This document shows, in pieces, positions 37,479 through 45,754 of a stretch of 64,000 nucleotides of DNA. The notes under the pieces were generated by a model that was not told the DNA's origin, searched no databases, and saw only the letters and a list, made by a program, of their open reading frames with translations. Position 1 is the first letter of the stretch, and each line of letters begins with the position of its first letter. A program made the translations under genes and the position numbers. Source of the stretch: an uncultured Winogradskyella sp. (lineage in GTDB: Bacteria; Bacteroidota; Bacteroidia; Flavobacteriales; Flavobacteriaceae); the NCBI RefSeq assembly GCF_937958655.1, contig NZ_CALGNH010000013.1:44882-108881 (forward strand), in the 5' to 3' direction.

Positions 37479-37718
37479 TTATTCTACATTAACAACACGC
37501 TCTATCTGTGGCGCATACTTTTTAATCGTCATCTCAACACCAGATTTTAAAGTCATCTGATTAACACTACACGATGTACATGCTCCTACGAGTTGTACTT
37601 TTACTAATTTACCATCATCAATAGATAATAGATTAATATCGCCACCATCACTCTGTAAAAATGGACGGATTTCATCGAGTGCTTTTTCTACGTTTAATTT
37701 AAGTTCTTCTGAGCTCAT
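37479..37718 (-). CDS. Nfu-type NifU C-terminal-domain protein
   Basis: A 79-residue protein consisting only of the NifU C-terminal domain. It has LRPFLQSDGGDINL near the start and the cluster-binding VGACTSCSVNQMTLKSGVE with the CxxC motif. Such Nfu proteins carry [4Fe-4S] clusters from the assembly scaffold to target proteins. It lies 54 bp after mrp, which encodes another cluster carrier; repeat copy D fills much of the gap. The two probably act in the same iron-sulfur delivery pathway. Confidence 0.92.
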   Translation of the reverse strand: MSSEELKLNVEKALDEIRPFLQSDGGDINLLSIDDGKLVKVQLVGACTSCSVNQMTLKSGVEMTIKKYAPQIERVVNVE

Positions 37719-37726
37719 TTACTTTT

Positions 37727-37765
37727 TAGCCTTACCCTAACCCTTTCCAAAGGAAAGGGAAAGAT
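37727..37765. repeat. Palindromic repeat copy D between mrp and the NifU-like gene
   Basis: TAGCCTTACCCTAA followed by the stem CCCTTTCC / GGAAAGGG (37741-37748 and 37752-37759). It ends 8 bp from the mrp stop and begins 9 bp from the NifU-like ATG. Same family as copies A, B, C and E, with a pairing-preserving change of the stem. Confidence 0.72.
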
Positions 37766-37772
37766 TTTATTA

Positions 37773-38909
37773 TTATTTTTTTATAGCAGAGCAACCTGCC
37801 ATTGTTGTAATTTTTATAGCTTCTGTTTCAGGTAGATTTTCGTTTCTATCTACAACTTGCTGAACGACTTGTTTGGTCAATTCTTCAAAAGCTTTTTCTA
37901 TAGGTGTCGCTGATTGTAATGCTGCCGGACGACCGATATCACCAGCTTCTCTTATACTTTGTACTATTGGCACCTCACCTAAGAAAGGTACCTCTAAATC
38001 CTCAGCTAAATGCTTAGCTCCTTCTTTACCAAAGATATAATACTTGTTATCTGGTAATTCTGCAGGTGTAAAATACGCCATATTTTCTATGATACCTAAC
38101 ACAGGTACATTGATGCTATCTTGCTCAAACATAGCTACACCCTTTTTTGCATCTGCCAATGCCACATTTTGCGGTGTACTTACCACAACTGCCCCTGTAA
38201 TTGGTAGGGCTTGCATAATACTTAAATGTATATCGCCAGTACCTGGTGGTAAATCAAGTAAAAGAAAATCTAATTCTCCCCAAGCTGCATCAAAAATCAT
38301 TTGATTTAAGGCTTTAGAAGCCATTGGACCTCTCCATATTACAGCTTGGTCTGGCTTTGTAAAGAACCCAATAGATAGTACTTTAACACCATAATTTTCA
38401 ATAGGTTTCATTTTAGATTTGCCATCTACATTAACCGATAGTGGACGCTCATTGGCGACATCAAACATTATTGGTATAGATGGCCCATAAATATCTGCAT
38501 CCAACACACCTACTTTAAAGCCCATTTTAGCCAATGTAACTGCCAAATTAGCCGTAACTGTAGACTTACCCACACCACCTTTACCAGAGGCTACCGCCAC
38601 AATATTTTGAATCCCTAAAATTGGCTTCCCTTTAATCTCATTGCTTTTTGGTTTTACTGGCGCATCTACTTTTATATTGACTTTTATTTTAGCCTTTTCG
38701 TAAACCGCTCTATGAATGGTTTGTAGAATGTCTACTTCGGTTTTCTTTTTTGCTTGAAGACTTGGGTTTTTTATTGTAATATCTACAATGACCTCATCTG
38801 CAAAGGTCACTACATTAGTTACTGCACCACTATCTACCATATTTTCTCCTTCACCAGGAACTGTTATGGTTTTAAGTGCATTTAGTATGTCTTGCTTGTT
38901 TAACTTCAT
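37773..38909 (-). CDS. Mrp/NBP35-type iron-sulfur carrier ATPase (ApbC)
   Basis: This 378-residue protein has an N-terminal DUF59/MIP18-like domain (residues 1-90). The P-loop ATPase follows with the deviant Walker A VASGKGGVGKSTVTANLAVTL near residue 108, VLDADIYGPSIP and LLLDLPPGTGDIHLS. The family binds and transfers [4Fe-4S] clusters in an ATP-dependent way. The pair of cysteines usual near the end (CxxC) appears reduced here: the only Cys is in MAGCSA near the C-terminus. A TATCTTTG box (39026-39033, minus) lies 116 bp upstream. Confidence 0.92.
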   Translation of the reverse strand: MKLNKQDILNALKTITVPGEGENMVDSGAVTNVVTFADEVIVDITIKNPSLQAKKKTEVDILQTIHRAVYEKAKIKVNIKVDAPVKPKSNEIKGKPILGIQNIVAVASGKGGVGKSTVTANLAVTLAKMGFKVGVLDADIYGPSIPIMFDVANERPLSVNVDGKSKMKPIENYGVKVLSIGFFTKPDQAVIWRGPMASKALNQMIFDAAWGELDFLLLDLPPGTGDIHLSIMQALPITGAVVVSTPQNVALADAKKGVAMFEQDSINVPVLGIIENMAYFTPAELPDNKYYIFGKEGAKHLAEDLEVPFLGEVPIVQSIREAGDIGRPAALQSATPIEKAFEELTKQVVQQVVDRNENLPETEAIKITTMAGCSAIKK

Positions 38910-39228
38910 AGTTTTAATTATGAAAAATCAGTTTTGAAATTCAATAGGTTTTGACTGTACTTCGACTGCGCTCAGTGCGACACGCTCAACCTAACCAATA
39001 TTCTTATCTAGATTTATTCTAAATGCAAAGATAGGGTGAAAAGTTTAGATTTTGAAGGGTTAAAATTGAATTGAATAATAGGTCTATTAGGTTTGTAAAT
39101 AGAATAAAAACAATGTGTCGTAAATTTTAAATTATAATGTATAGCAAGGCGTTTTATCGTATAAAATACAAATCGAAGATTCTTAATAACGGATCGACAT
39201 GTTTAGTGTGATTGTTAAGAATGATGAC
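38910..39228. other. Intergenic region upstream of mrp
   Basis: This 319-bp gap holds an element of the 'cttcgactgcgctcag' type (38951-38989) with TTGA / TCAA and TGT / ACA inverted ends. It also has a TATCTTTG -7 box for mrp (39026-39033, minus) without a recognisable -33 partner. Near the right end ATTCTTAA and TTAAGAAT could pair around a loop of about 30 nt, possibly ending the leftward trmB-LysE-ATL operon. No gene is seen. Confidence 0.45.
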
Positions 39229-39558
39229 TCATAATTCCTTTGCAGGATCCCAATAAACAGATTCTAAATTCTGTATTTGATTATCCACGACCTCAACACC
39301 CTCATTTTCTAATAATTGTTGCATGAGATTAGTACCTTGGAAATGATGTTTACCCGTAAGCAAGCCTTTTCTATTAACAACACGATGCGCTGGCACGTCT
39401 TTATCGTGAGAACTATTCATAGCATAACCCACAATTCTAGCGCTTTTTGCAGCTCCCAAATACTTAGCAATAGCACCATAACTAGTAACCTTGCCAAAAG
39501 GAATTTGTCGCACCACATCATATACGTTCTCAAAAAAACCTAAGGTTTCTGGCTTCAT
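39229..39558 (-). CDS. Alkyltransferase-like protein (ATL), catalytic Cys replaced by Ala
   Basis: A 109-residue MGMT-fold protein (FGKVTSYGAIAKYLG helix-turn-helix, RIVGYAM, arginine-finger region). The active-site motif PCHRVV is PAHRVV here (Ala57), so it cannot accept the methyl group. This matches alkyltransferase-like proteins, which bind O6-alkylguanine and direct the damage to nucleotide excision repair. The rest of the DNA-binding fold is complete. The ATG overlaps the LysE stop by one base, so both come from the trmB operon. Confidence 0.88.
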   Translation of the reverse strand: MKPETLGFFENVYDVVRQIPFGKVTSYGAIAKYLGAAKSARIVGYAMNSSHDKDVPAHRVVNRKGLLTGKHHFQGTNLMQQLLENEGVEVVDNQIQNLESVYWDPAKEL

Positions 39559-40187
39559 TATAATTCTCTAAGTATATTAATAAAAGTGACTAAAGCAACA
39601 GTGCCAGTAATGATACCTATACTATAATTCATACTTTTTTGAGACGTAAATTTCTTGTCCTTAATTTTTTCAAAAAAGAAAATATAGAAATATAACATTA
39701 CAAAGGTACCCATTGCAGCACCAGTAACATAGGTAATAACACTTGTACGTTCAAAATCCATTATACCAAAAGAGGCTAATGTAATGGTCATATAGGCTTG
39801 ATAAGGAATAGGAAACACATTAAGCGCAGATAACAGCATGCCATTAAAAAAACGGCTCTTTTTACTCATTATTCTTGCCTCAACTTTTGCTTTTTTTTGA
39901 TTACGGGCAATAACAAGAAAATAAATGGTGATTAATACAAAGATTACAAAAGCGACGCGTTGAAGAATCTCAACAATATCTGGTCTATTAGATAAATATC
40001 TTGCAAAAATAGCTGCGACATAGGTTTGAATAAAAACAATCAAACATACACCAGAGGAGAAAGAAATACCTCTGCCTGGCCCTTCCTTAAGACCAATTTT
40101 TGCTGCCGTCATATTAAGCAAGCCTGGTGGTATTACACCAACGAGTGCAACGAAAAGTCCGAGAAAGAAAACAACAGTAATACTCAA
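39558..40187 (-). CDS. LysE-family transporter, TTG start
   Basis: A 209-residue membrane protein with six predicted helices. The LysE-family start (FFLGLFVALVGVIPPGLLNMTAAK) and GISFSSGVCLIVFIQTYVA are clear. The family exports amino acids or other small metabolites; the substrate is not visible. Only TTG (40187) can start it: the in-frame stop of the preceding reading is TAA, 4 bp further upstream, and the next Met is after the first membrane helix. It lies 3 bp after trmB and overlaps the ATL gene by 1 bp. Confidence 0.85.
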   Translation of the reverse strand: MSITVVFFLGLFVALVGVIPPGLLNMTAAKIGLKEGPGRGISFSSGVCLIVFIQTYVAAIFARYLSNRPDIVEILQRVAFVIFVLITIYFLVIARNQKKAKVEARIMSKKSRFFNGMLLSALNVFPIPYQAYMTITLASFGIMDFERTSVITYVTGAAMGTFVMLYFYIFFFEKIKDKKFTSQKSMNYSIGIITGTVALVTFINILREL

Positions 40188-40190
40188 GCT

Positions 40191-40865
40191 TTAGTTGATT
40201 TTAAATCTAATATACGTAATTGCTTTATCTTTCTCTAAATATTGATTCTCGTAGAAGGTTTGTATCTGTGTTACTTCCTCCGGACTACCTTCTAGCTTAT
40301 AAACATTATGATTTGCATATAACACCTCACAATCTAACCCATGAAGCAACCCAAGGGTATACCCATGCATAAATTCGCTATCAGTTTTTAGATGCATAAG
40401 ACCGTCTGGTTTAAGTATTTTTTTATAGCGTTCTAAAAACTGAAGATTGGTTAAACGATGTTTGGTACGCTTATATTTAATTTGAGGATCTGGAAATGTA
40501 ATCCAAATTTCATCAACTTCGTTGTCTTCAAATACATATTCAATAAGCTCTATTTGGGTTCTTATAAACGCTACGTTTAACAAATTATCTTCTATGGCTG
40601 TTTTGGCACCTCTCCAAAAACGCGCTCCCTTAATATCTATACCAATAAAATTTTTGTTGGGATAGCGTTTTGCTAAACCAACCGTATACTCACCCTTGCC
40701 ACAACCTAACTCTAAAACCAATGGGTTTTCGTTCTTAAAAAACGAGGCTTTCCATTTGCCTTTTAGTTTATAATTTTCGTCTGTAAGTTCTTCACGTTTA
40801 GGCTGAAAAACATTTTTAAAGGTTTCGTTTTCCTTAAATCGCTTCAGTTTATTTTTGCTTCCCAC
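40191..40865 (-). CDS. trmB: tRNA (guanine-N7)-methyltransferase
   Basis: The 224-residue protein shows the TrmB pattern: LVLELGCGKGEYTVGLA (SAM site), IGIDIKGARFWRGAK, the DEIWITFPDPQIKYKRTKHRL motif region and FLERYKKILKPDG. It makes m7G46 in tRNA. The start codon is GTG (40863-40865) giving MGSKNKLKRF, the normal N-terminus in this group. It is the first gene of a three-gene leftward operon with the LysE transporter and the ATL gene, divergent from the glycosyltransferase gene with 60 bp between the two starts. Confidence 0.95.
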   Translation of the reverse strand: MGSKNKLKRFKENETFKNVFQPKREELTDENYKLKGKWKASFFKNENPLVLELGCGKGEYTVGLAKRYPNKNFIGIDIKGARFWRGAKTAIEDNLLNVAFIRTQIELIEYVFEDNEVDEIWITFPDPQIKYKRTKHRLTNLQFLERYKKILKPDGLMHLKTDSEFMHGYTLGLLHGLDCEVLYANHNVYKLEGSPEEVTQIQTFYENQYLEKDKAITYIRFKIN

Positions 40866-40925
40866 GCTTTTATTAATTAATAATGGGTAAAATTAAGCAA
40901 TCATTTAGGTTTATCTTTGTTTAGC

Positions 40926-41993
40926 ATGAAGAAATCCAACGCAAAAAAAAAACGAATTTTAGTTGCTCCTCTTAATTGGGGTTTAGGCCATGCTACACGG
41001 TGTATACCTATTATAAATGCACTAATTTCTAATGGGTTTGAACCTCTTATTGCATCAGATGGTGTGTCGTTAAAATTATTACAAAAAGAGTTTCCTAAAC
41101 TTAGCTCCTTTAAACTACCTTCTTATAACATTACTTATCCTAAACAGTCTAAAAGTATTAAACTAAAGTTAATTAAAGATGCACCGTATCTTTTAAAAAC
41201 CATAAAACAAGAAAGAAAAGCTATTGACCACTTGGTAAATTCTGAGGATATTGCAGGCATTATATCAGATAATAGATTTGGAATACGTCATAAAAACGTA
41301 CCATCCGTTTTTATAACGCATCAATTGCAGGTTTTGAGCGGAAATACGACTTGGCTTAGTTCTAAATTACATCAAAATATTATTAAAAAATTTGATGAAT
41401 GCTGGGTGCCAGATTATAAAGAACAACCAAATCTTAGTGGTTGCTTAGGGCATTTAAAAAATCAACCATCTCATGTAAAACATATAGGTCCTCTGAGTCG
41501 TTTTAAAAAACTAAGATTACCCATTAAACACGATCTTCTAATTATTTTATCTGGTCTAGAACCTCAGCGCACATATTTAGAGGAAAAATTACTTTTAGAA
41601 TTGCAATGTTACAATGGTAAGGCCTGCCTTATTAAAGGACTTATTGAGACTGAACAACGCATTACTAAAAACGAGAATGTCTTAATCTATAATTTTATGA
41701 CTAGCGCAGCGTTAGAAAACGCTTTAAATGAAAGCAGAATGGTATTAAGCAGATCTGGTTACACATCAATTATGGATTATGCGAAGTTAGAAAAAAAGGT
41801 ATTTTTTATACCAACACCAGGTCAAAACGAGCAAGAATATTTAGCTGATAAATTTAAAAAAGAAGTTATTGCTCCTACATGCAGACAAAATGAATTTAAA
41901 ATAGCTATGTTAAATACTATAGAACCCTACACTGGTTTTAAAGATTTACATAATAATGACGTTAATTATAAAGAATTATTTAGCCTTTTCTAG
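40926..41993 (+). CDS. MurG-like (GT28) glycosyltransferase family protein
   Basis: The protein is 355 residues from ATG 40926. It has a GT-B fold: the N-terminal glycine-rich turn APLNWGLGHATRC, a hinge near IILSGLEPQRTYLE, and the UDP-sugar-binding part SRSGYTSIMDYAKLEKKVFFIP followed by GQNEQEYLA. It resembles MurG and related UDP-sugar transferases, but it is not MurG itself and the acceptor is unknown. A TATCTTTG box ends 6 bp before the ATG, so the transcript may be almost leaderless. The gene's stop lies within the 3' end of the convergent histidine kinase gene (18-bp overlap). Confidence 0.8.
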   Translation: MKKSNAKKKRILVAPLNWGLGHATRCIPIINALISNGFEPLIASDGVSLKLLQKEFPKLSSFKLPSYNITYPKQSKSIKLKLIKDAPYLLKTIKQERKAIDHLVNSEDIAGIISDNRFGIRHKNVPSVFITHQLQVLSGNTTWLSSKLHQNIIKKFDECWVPDYKEQPNLSGCLGHLKNQPSHVKHIGPLSRFKKLRLPIKHDLLIILSGLEPQRTYLEEKLLLELQCYNGKACLIKGLIETEQRITKNENVLIYNFMTSAALENALNESRMVLSRSGYTSIMDYAKLEKKVFFIPTPGQNEQEYLADKFKKEVIAPTCRQNEFKIAMLNTIEPYTGFKDLHNNDVNYKELFSLF

Positions 41994-43019
41994 AGTAAAG
42001 GAAAACTCACTACCCACTTGCAACTCACTTTCTACATATACTTTTTCTTTATGTGCCTCAATAATATGTTTTACAATGGATAAGCCTAAACCAGAACCGC
42101 CTTCTTTACGAGAGCCACTTTTATCAACTCTGTAAAAACGCTCAAAAAGACGTGGTAAATTCTCTTTATCTATACCTTCACCATTATCTGTTATACGTAC
42201 AATAACTTTATTTTTTATAAGATTCTCAATACTAATTTCGGTAGTTCCATTTTCTCTTCCATATTTTATAGAATTCACAATAAGATTGGTTAAAACTTGC
42301 TGTATACGTTCTCTATCTGCAAAGACTATTATGGGGGAGGGGTAATCAATATCAAAAGTTAATGATATTTTCTTCTTGGCGGCTTTCATTTCAAACAGTT
42401 CAAAGATACTTTTAACGAGCATTACTATATCAAAATCTTCTTTATTTAGACTTAGATCGCCTACTTCTAATTTGGTGATCATGTCTAAATCTTTAATAAT
42501 ATAAGTTAACCGTTCTACTCCTTTACTTGCTCTGGTTAAATATTTTTTTTTGATTTTTTCATCTTCAACACCACCATCTAATATTGTATCTATATAACCC
42601 TGTACGGTAAATAATGGTGTTTTAAGTTCGTGGGACACATTACCAATAAATTCTTTACGGTACTCTTCTCTAATTTTTAGGGTCTCAATTTCAATCTTTT
42701 TATCTCTTGCAAATTTATCTATCTCTTTGGTTAAGGTACCCATATCGGTAGTTATAGGTTGATCTCGTAAACTAACAGATTCTAAAAGGGTAAGATCATC
42801 ATATATTTTCTTTACACGTCTATATATAAAACGCTCAACTCTGTATTGCACTACTGCAAAACATAATGGAAAACACATTAAAGGAAAGAAGATGATCTGC
42901 CAATTAAACGTATGGTAATAGTGTAAAAAAAAACTTACAAGGAGTGTCGCAAAAAATGTTACATAAAGCGAGGTTCTTGTAGCAAACTTATATGTTTTTT
43001 TTAAATTATTTTTTTGCAT
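41976..43019 (-). CDS. PhoR-like sensor histidine kinase
   Basis: A 347-residue kinase. Two membrane helices lie at about 15-55 with almost no periplasmic loop, followed by a linker. HisKA has FIGNVSHELKTPLF with the phospho-acceptor His, and the HATPase domain has LIVNSIKYGREN (N box), ITDNGEGID (G1) and GGSGLGLSIVKH (G2). It pairs with the response regulator whose stop overlaps its ATG (TAATG). The domain type matches PhoR/ResE kinases; without a sensor domain the signal cannot be read from sequence. The 3' end overlaps the convergent glycosyltransferase gene by 18 bp. Confidence 0.93.
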   Translation of the reverse strand: MQKNNLKKTYKFATRTSLYVTFFATLLVSFFLHYYHTFNWQIIFFPLMCFPLCFAVVQYRVERFIYRRVKKIYDDLTLLESVSLRDQPITTDMGTLTKEIDKFARDKKIEIETLKIREEYRKEFIGNVSHELKTPLFTVQGYIDTILDGGVEDEKIKKKYLTRASKGVERLTYIIKDLDMITKLEVGDLSLNKEDFDIVMLVKSIFELFEMKAAKKKISLTFDIDYPSPIIVFADRERIQQVLTNLIVNSIKYGRENGTTEISIENLIKNKVIVRITDNGEGIDKENLPRLFERFYRVDKSGSRKEGGSGLGLSIVKHIIEAHKEKVYVESELQVGSEFSFTLEKAK

Positions 43020-43702
43020 TAGTCTACAAACTTATAACCTACACCCTTAACTGTTTTAAAGGATTTATCACCAATTTTCTCTCTGAGTTTTCTAATGTGT
43101 ACATCTATTGTTCTACCACCAACAACAACCTCATTTCCCCAAACTTTATCAAGTATTTCCTCGCGTTTAAATACTTTACCAGGTTTTGTCGCCAATAGCG
43201 CAAGCAATTCAAATTCTTTTCGAGGTAGAATTATTTCTTTACCTTTTTTGGAAATTTTATACTCTTCTCGGTTTATTACTAAATCCCCTATTTTAATGGC
43301 ACTAGATTCGTTTGTTTTAGATTTTAATCGTCTTAGTAAAGATTTCACCTTACTAATTAAAACTTTTGGTTTTATAGGTTTGGTGATGTAATCATCAGCA
43401 CCTGCATCAAAACCGGCAACCTGAGAATAATCCTCTCCCCTTGCTGTTAAAAAAGTGATTATAATGTCGTTTAAACTGCTGTCTTGCCTAATACGCTCAC
43501 ACGCCTCAATACCATCCATTTCTGGCATCATTACATCTAATATTATTAAATGTGGCTTGTATTTTTTAGCCATTTCAACGGCTTCAACACCGTTTTCCGC
43601 AGTTAGCACCTGATAACCCTCAGAAGACAAATTAAAACCAACGATTTCTAAAATATCTGGCTCATCGTCTACCAACAATATTTTAATATTCTTTTTTTTC
43701 AC
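43019..43702 (-). CDS. OmpR/PhoB-family response regulator
   Basis: The protein is 227 residues: a receiver domain with the acidic pair in LLVDDEPDI, the phosphorylated Asp in LIILDVMMPEMDG and Lys in DDYITKPIKP. A winged-helix DNA-binding domain follows with GGRTIDVHIRKLREKI and a TVKGVGYKF wing. The start is GTG (43700-43702). It is transcribed first in the two-gene operon with the kinase. The upstream gap contains a repeated TAACA motif (43771-43811) that could be its own binding site. Confidence 0.93.
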   Translation of the reverse strand: MKKKNIKILLVDDEPDILEIVGFNLSSEGYQVLTAENGVEAVEMAKKYKPHLIILDVMMPEMDGIEACERIRQDSSLNDIIITFLTARGEDYSQVAGFDAGADDYITKPIKPKVLISKVKSLLRRLKSKTNESSAIKIGDLVINREEYKISKKGKEIILPRKEFELLALLATKPGKVFKREEILDKVWGNEVVVGGRTIDVHIRKLREKIGDKSFKTVKGVGYKFVD

Positions 43703-43770
43703 GATTAGGCATATTGATTATGGGTAAAGATAAAAAATAGATAATTACTAAATATTCAATTTTAAATTAG

Positions 43771-43811
43771 TAACAATTCGCTAACATTAGCAAAAAATTA
43801 ATGTAATGTTA
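43771..43811. promoter_or_regulatory. Repeated TAACA motif upstream of the two-component operon
   Basis: The gap holds TAACA twice with a 6-bp spacer (43771-43786) and an inverted pair TAACATTA (43782-43789) / TAATGTTA (43804-43811). Read on the minus strand, the first part is ATGTTAGCGAATTGTTAC. Nearly the same word stands before actA at 3671-3688. The layout resembles PhoP-type boxes (TTAACA-like repeats with 5 bp between), but regulation is inferred. Confidence 0.45.
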
Positions 43812-43901
43812 ACTTATTGTAAAAAAGCACCTTGTTAATAAAAACCTCTAAAAAACAAGCTATTTGTTAGTATATTTATAGTCTAATTTTAATCCTTAAT
43901 T

Positions 43902-45674
43902 ATGAAAAAACTTTACTTTTTATTTTCTTTTTTAATGATAAGTTGCTTTACTTTTTCGCAAGTAATCATTACAGAAATTGCCGATCCTAATAATAATGCC
44001 AATGCAAGATTCATTGAGCTACATAATTTAGGTACTACCGCTGTAGATTTTACTGAAGGTAACGGTTGGCAAATTGACAAATACACTAATGCTAGTGCAA
44101 CTGTATCAATTTCATTAGACCTTACAGGAACAATCCCTGCTGGTGGGTTTTATATTATCGCTTACGATCTTAATGACGCAGGAGAATTTCAATCGACCTA
44201 CGGATTTGCACCAGATCAATTAGACAATGTAAATAACGGTGTAGCTGGTAGTAATGGTGACGATGATATTGTTTTAGTGGATGGCACTGACACTATTGTA
44301 GACTTTTTTGGAGTTCCTGCTGTAGATAATTCTAGTACGTGTGCAGAGTATGAAGATGGTAGAGCAGAGCGCTTAACTTCTGTAACAGCCGGAAGCGCAA
44401 CTTTTGATGAATCGCAGTGGAATGTTTGGGCAGATTCTACGGTTAATGACTGTACATCGCACCAAAATGCTCCTAGAACTGCACCTGAGGATTACGATCC
44501 AGGGGCTTGGGGAACACCAACGTGTGGTTTGTCCTTATCTAACCCAAATGCAACTTGTGATGCTATAACCACAGGTACTGACACCTATACAGCAACCATA
44601 GATTTTAATGGTGGAGGAACAGCAACTTACACCGTTACAGCAGACTCTGGTACAGTGGATTTATCTGCTGGAAATCCAACTACAGATACTACAGGAACTA
44701 TTACCGTAACAGGCATTACTGAAGGCATCGATGTAACAATAAATGTACAAGATGGTAATATATGTGATGTTGATGGTGTTGTAAATTCCGCAGATTGCGA
44801 ACCTGCACTAACATTACCTGTAATAGAAAATTTTGATTATTCGGATGGCTCATTAACCTCTAATCCTAATTGGGATAATTTTTCTGGTACCGATGGAGAT
44901 TTATTAGTAGCTTCTGGGCAAGCTGTTGTACAACATGGTACACCTAGTGAAGACGCCAGTATTGCTTTTGATGCTGTAGCAGGAGATATTTATTATGCTT
45001 TCGATTTTACAGTTGTAGATCCTGGCGCACCAATAGCTGGTGAAGATTATGAATATTTTGCACTTTTAAAAGATGATGCGTTTGCATTTGCTGCAAGGTT
45101 AGACATCGTAGAAGCGAACACGTCAGGCAATGACTTCACCGTTGGTATTGCCTCAGATGAGTCTACGGCAGACGCAATTTGGGCAACAGATTTATCCTTT
45201 GACACAACCTATAGAGCTACTGTAAGATATAACCAAGATTCTAATATTGCAGAACTTTGGATTGATGCATCATCATCATCTGACACCTCTATATTAGGGG
45301 AAGATAGAGATGATCCTGGTATTACGATTACGCAATTTGCACTGAGACAGTCCGACTCTAGTCTTAACGAAAGTGTTTTAGTTGATAATTTAGTAGTTTC
45401 ATCTAATTTCAATGAAACTTTATCTAACAATGAATTTAATATTATAACTGATTTTAAACTATATCCAAACCCAACTAATAAAGGGTTTGTTACTATTACA
45501 TCATCTAATGCTGATAACCTAAATGTTGAAGTATTTGATATTTTAGGAAAACAAGTTAAAAATCAAACACTATCAAACGGTAGGTTAGACGTTTCTAGTT
45601 TAAAAACTGGAGTTTATATTATTAAAATAACTCAAAACAACCAGACATCAACTAAAAAACTAGTAATTAACTAA
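43902..45674 (+). CDS. Type IX secreted lamin-tail-domain protein
   Basis: The 590-residue protein has a signal peptide (to about residue 20) followed by a lamin-tail domain (VIITEIADPN, RFIELHNLG). Thr/Asp-rich beta repeats come next (about 210-300), then a concanavalin-like region (about 305-500). The last 80 residues are a Por secretion tail: KLYPNPTNKGFVTI, VEVFDILGKQV and SSLKTGVYIIKI. The tail directs export through the type IX system and cell-surface attachment. Its target is unknown. It is a single-gene unit between the two-component operon and the LuxE-like gene, with a good terminator. Confidence 0.9.
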   Translation: MKKLYFLFSFLMISCFTFSQVIITEIADPNNNANARFIELHNLGTTAVDFTEGNGWQIDKYTNASATVSISLDLTGTIPAGGFYIIAYDLNDAGEFQSTYGFAPDQLDNVNNGVAGSNGDDDIVLVDGTDTIVDFFGVPAVDNSSTCAEYEDGRAERLTSVTAGSATFDESQWNVWADSTVNDCTSHQNAPRTAPEDYDPGAWGTPTCGLSLSNPNATCDAITTGTDTYTATIDFNGGGTATYTVTADSGTVDLSAGNPTTDTTGTITVTGITEGIDVTINVQDGNICDVDGVVNSADCEPALTLPVIENFDYSDGSLTSNPNWDNFSGTDGDLLVASGQAVVQHGTPSEDASIAFDAVAGDIYYAFDFTVVDPGAPIAGEDYEYFALLKDDAFAFAARLDIVEANTSGNDFTVGIASDESTADAIWATDLSFDTTYRATVRYNQDSNIAELWIDASSSSDTSILGEDRDDPGITITQFALRQSDSSLNESVLVDNLVVSSNFNETLSNNEFNIITDFKLYPNPTNKGFVTITSSNADNLNVEVFDILGKQVKNQTLSNGRLDVSSLKTGVYIIKITQNNQTSTKKLVIN

Positions 45675-45701
45675 TAGTTTTATAGTCTCTGCATAAACAG
45701 A

Positions 45702-45733
45702 TAAAGCGCAGCTAAAGTTTAGTTGCGCTTTTT
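45702..45733 (+). terminator. Terminator of the type IX secreted protein gene
   Basis: AAAGCGCAGCTAAA pairs with TTTAGTTGCGCTTT (one G-T pair) followed by T residues. The 3' arm overlaps the -33 box of the next gene. Confidence 0.85.
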
Positions 45734-45750
45734 TATTTTCTATATTTTTG
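45722..45750 (+). promoter_or_regulatory. Promoter of the LuxE-like gene (leaderless)
   Basis: TTG (45722-45724), 18 nt, TATTTTTG (45743-45750). The ATG is at 45755, only 4 bp after the -7 box, so the predicted start of transcription coincides with the start codon. Confidence 0.6.
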
Positions 45751-45754
45751 CTCA

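Noticed and set aside
40917..40919. TTG as start of the glycosyltransferase gene
   Set aside because: This TTG belongs to the TATCTTTG promoter box (40912-40919); ATG 40926 follows directly and gives a normal N-terminus.
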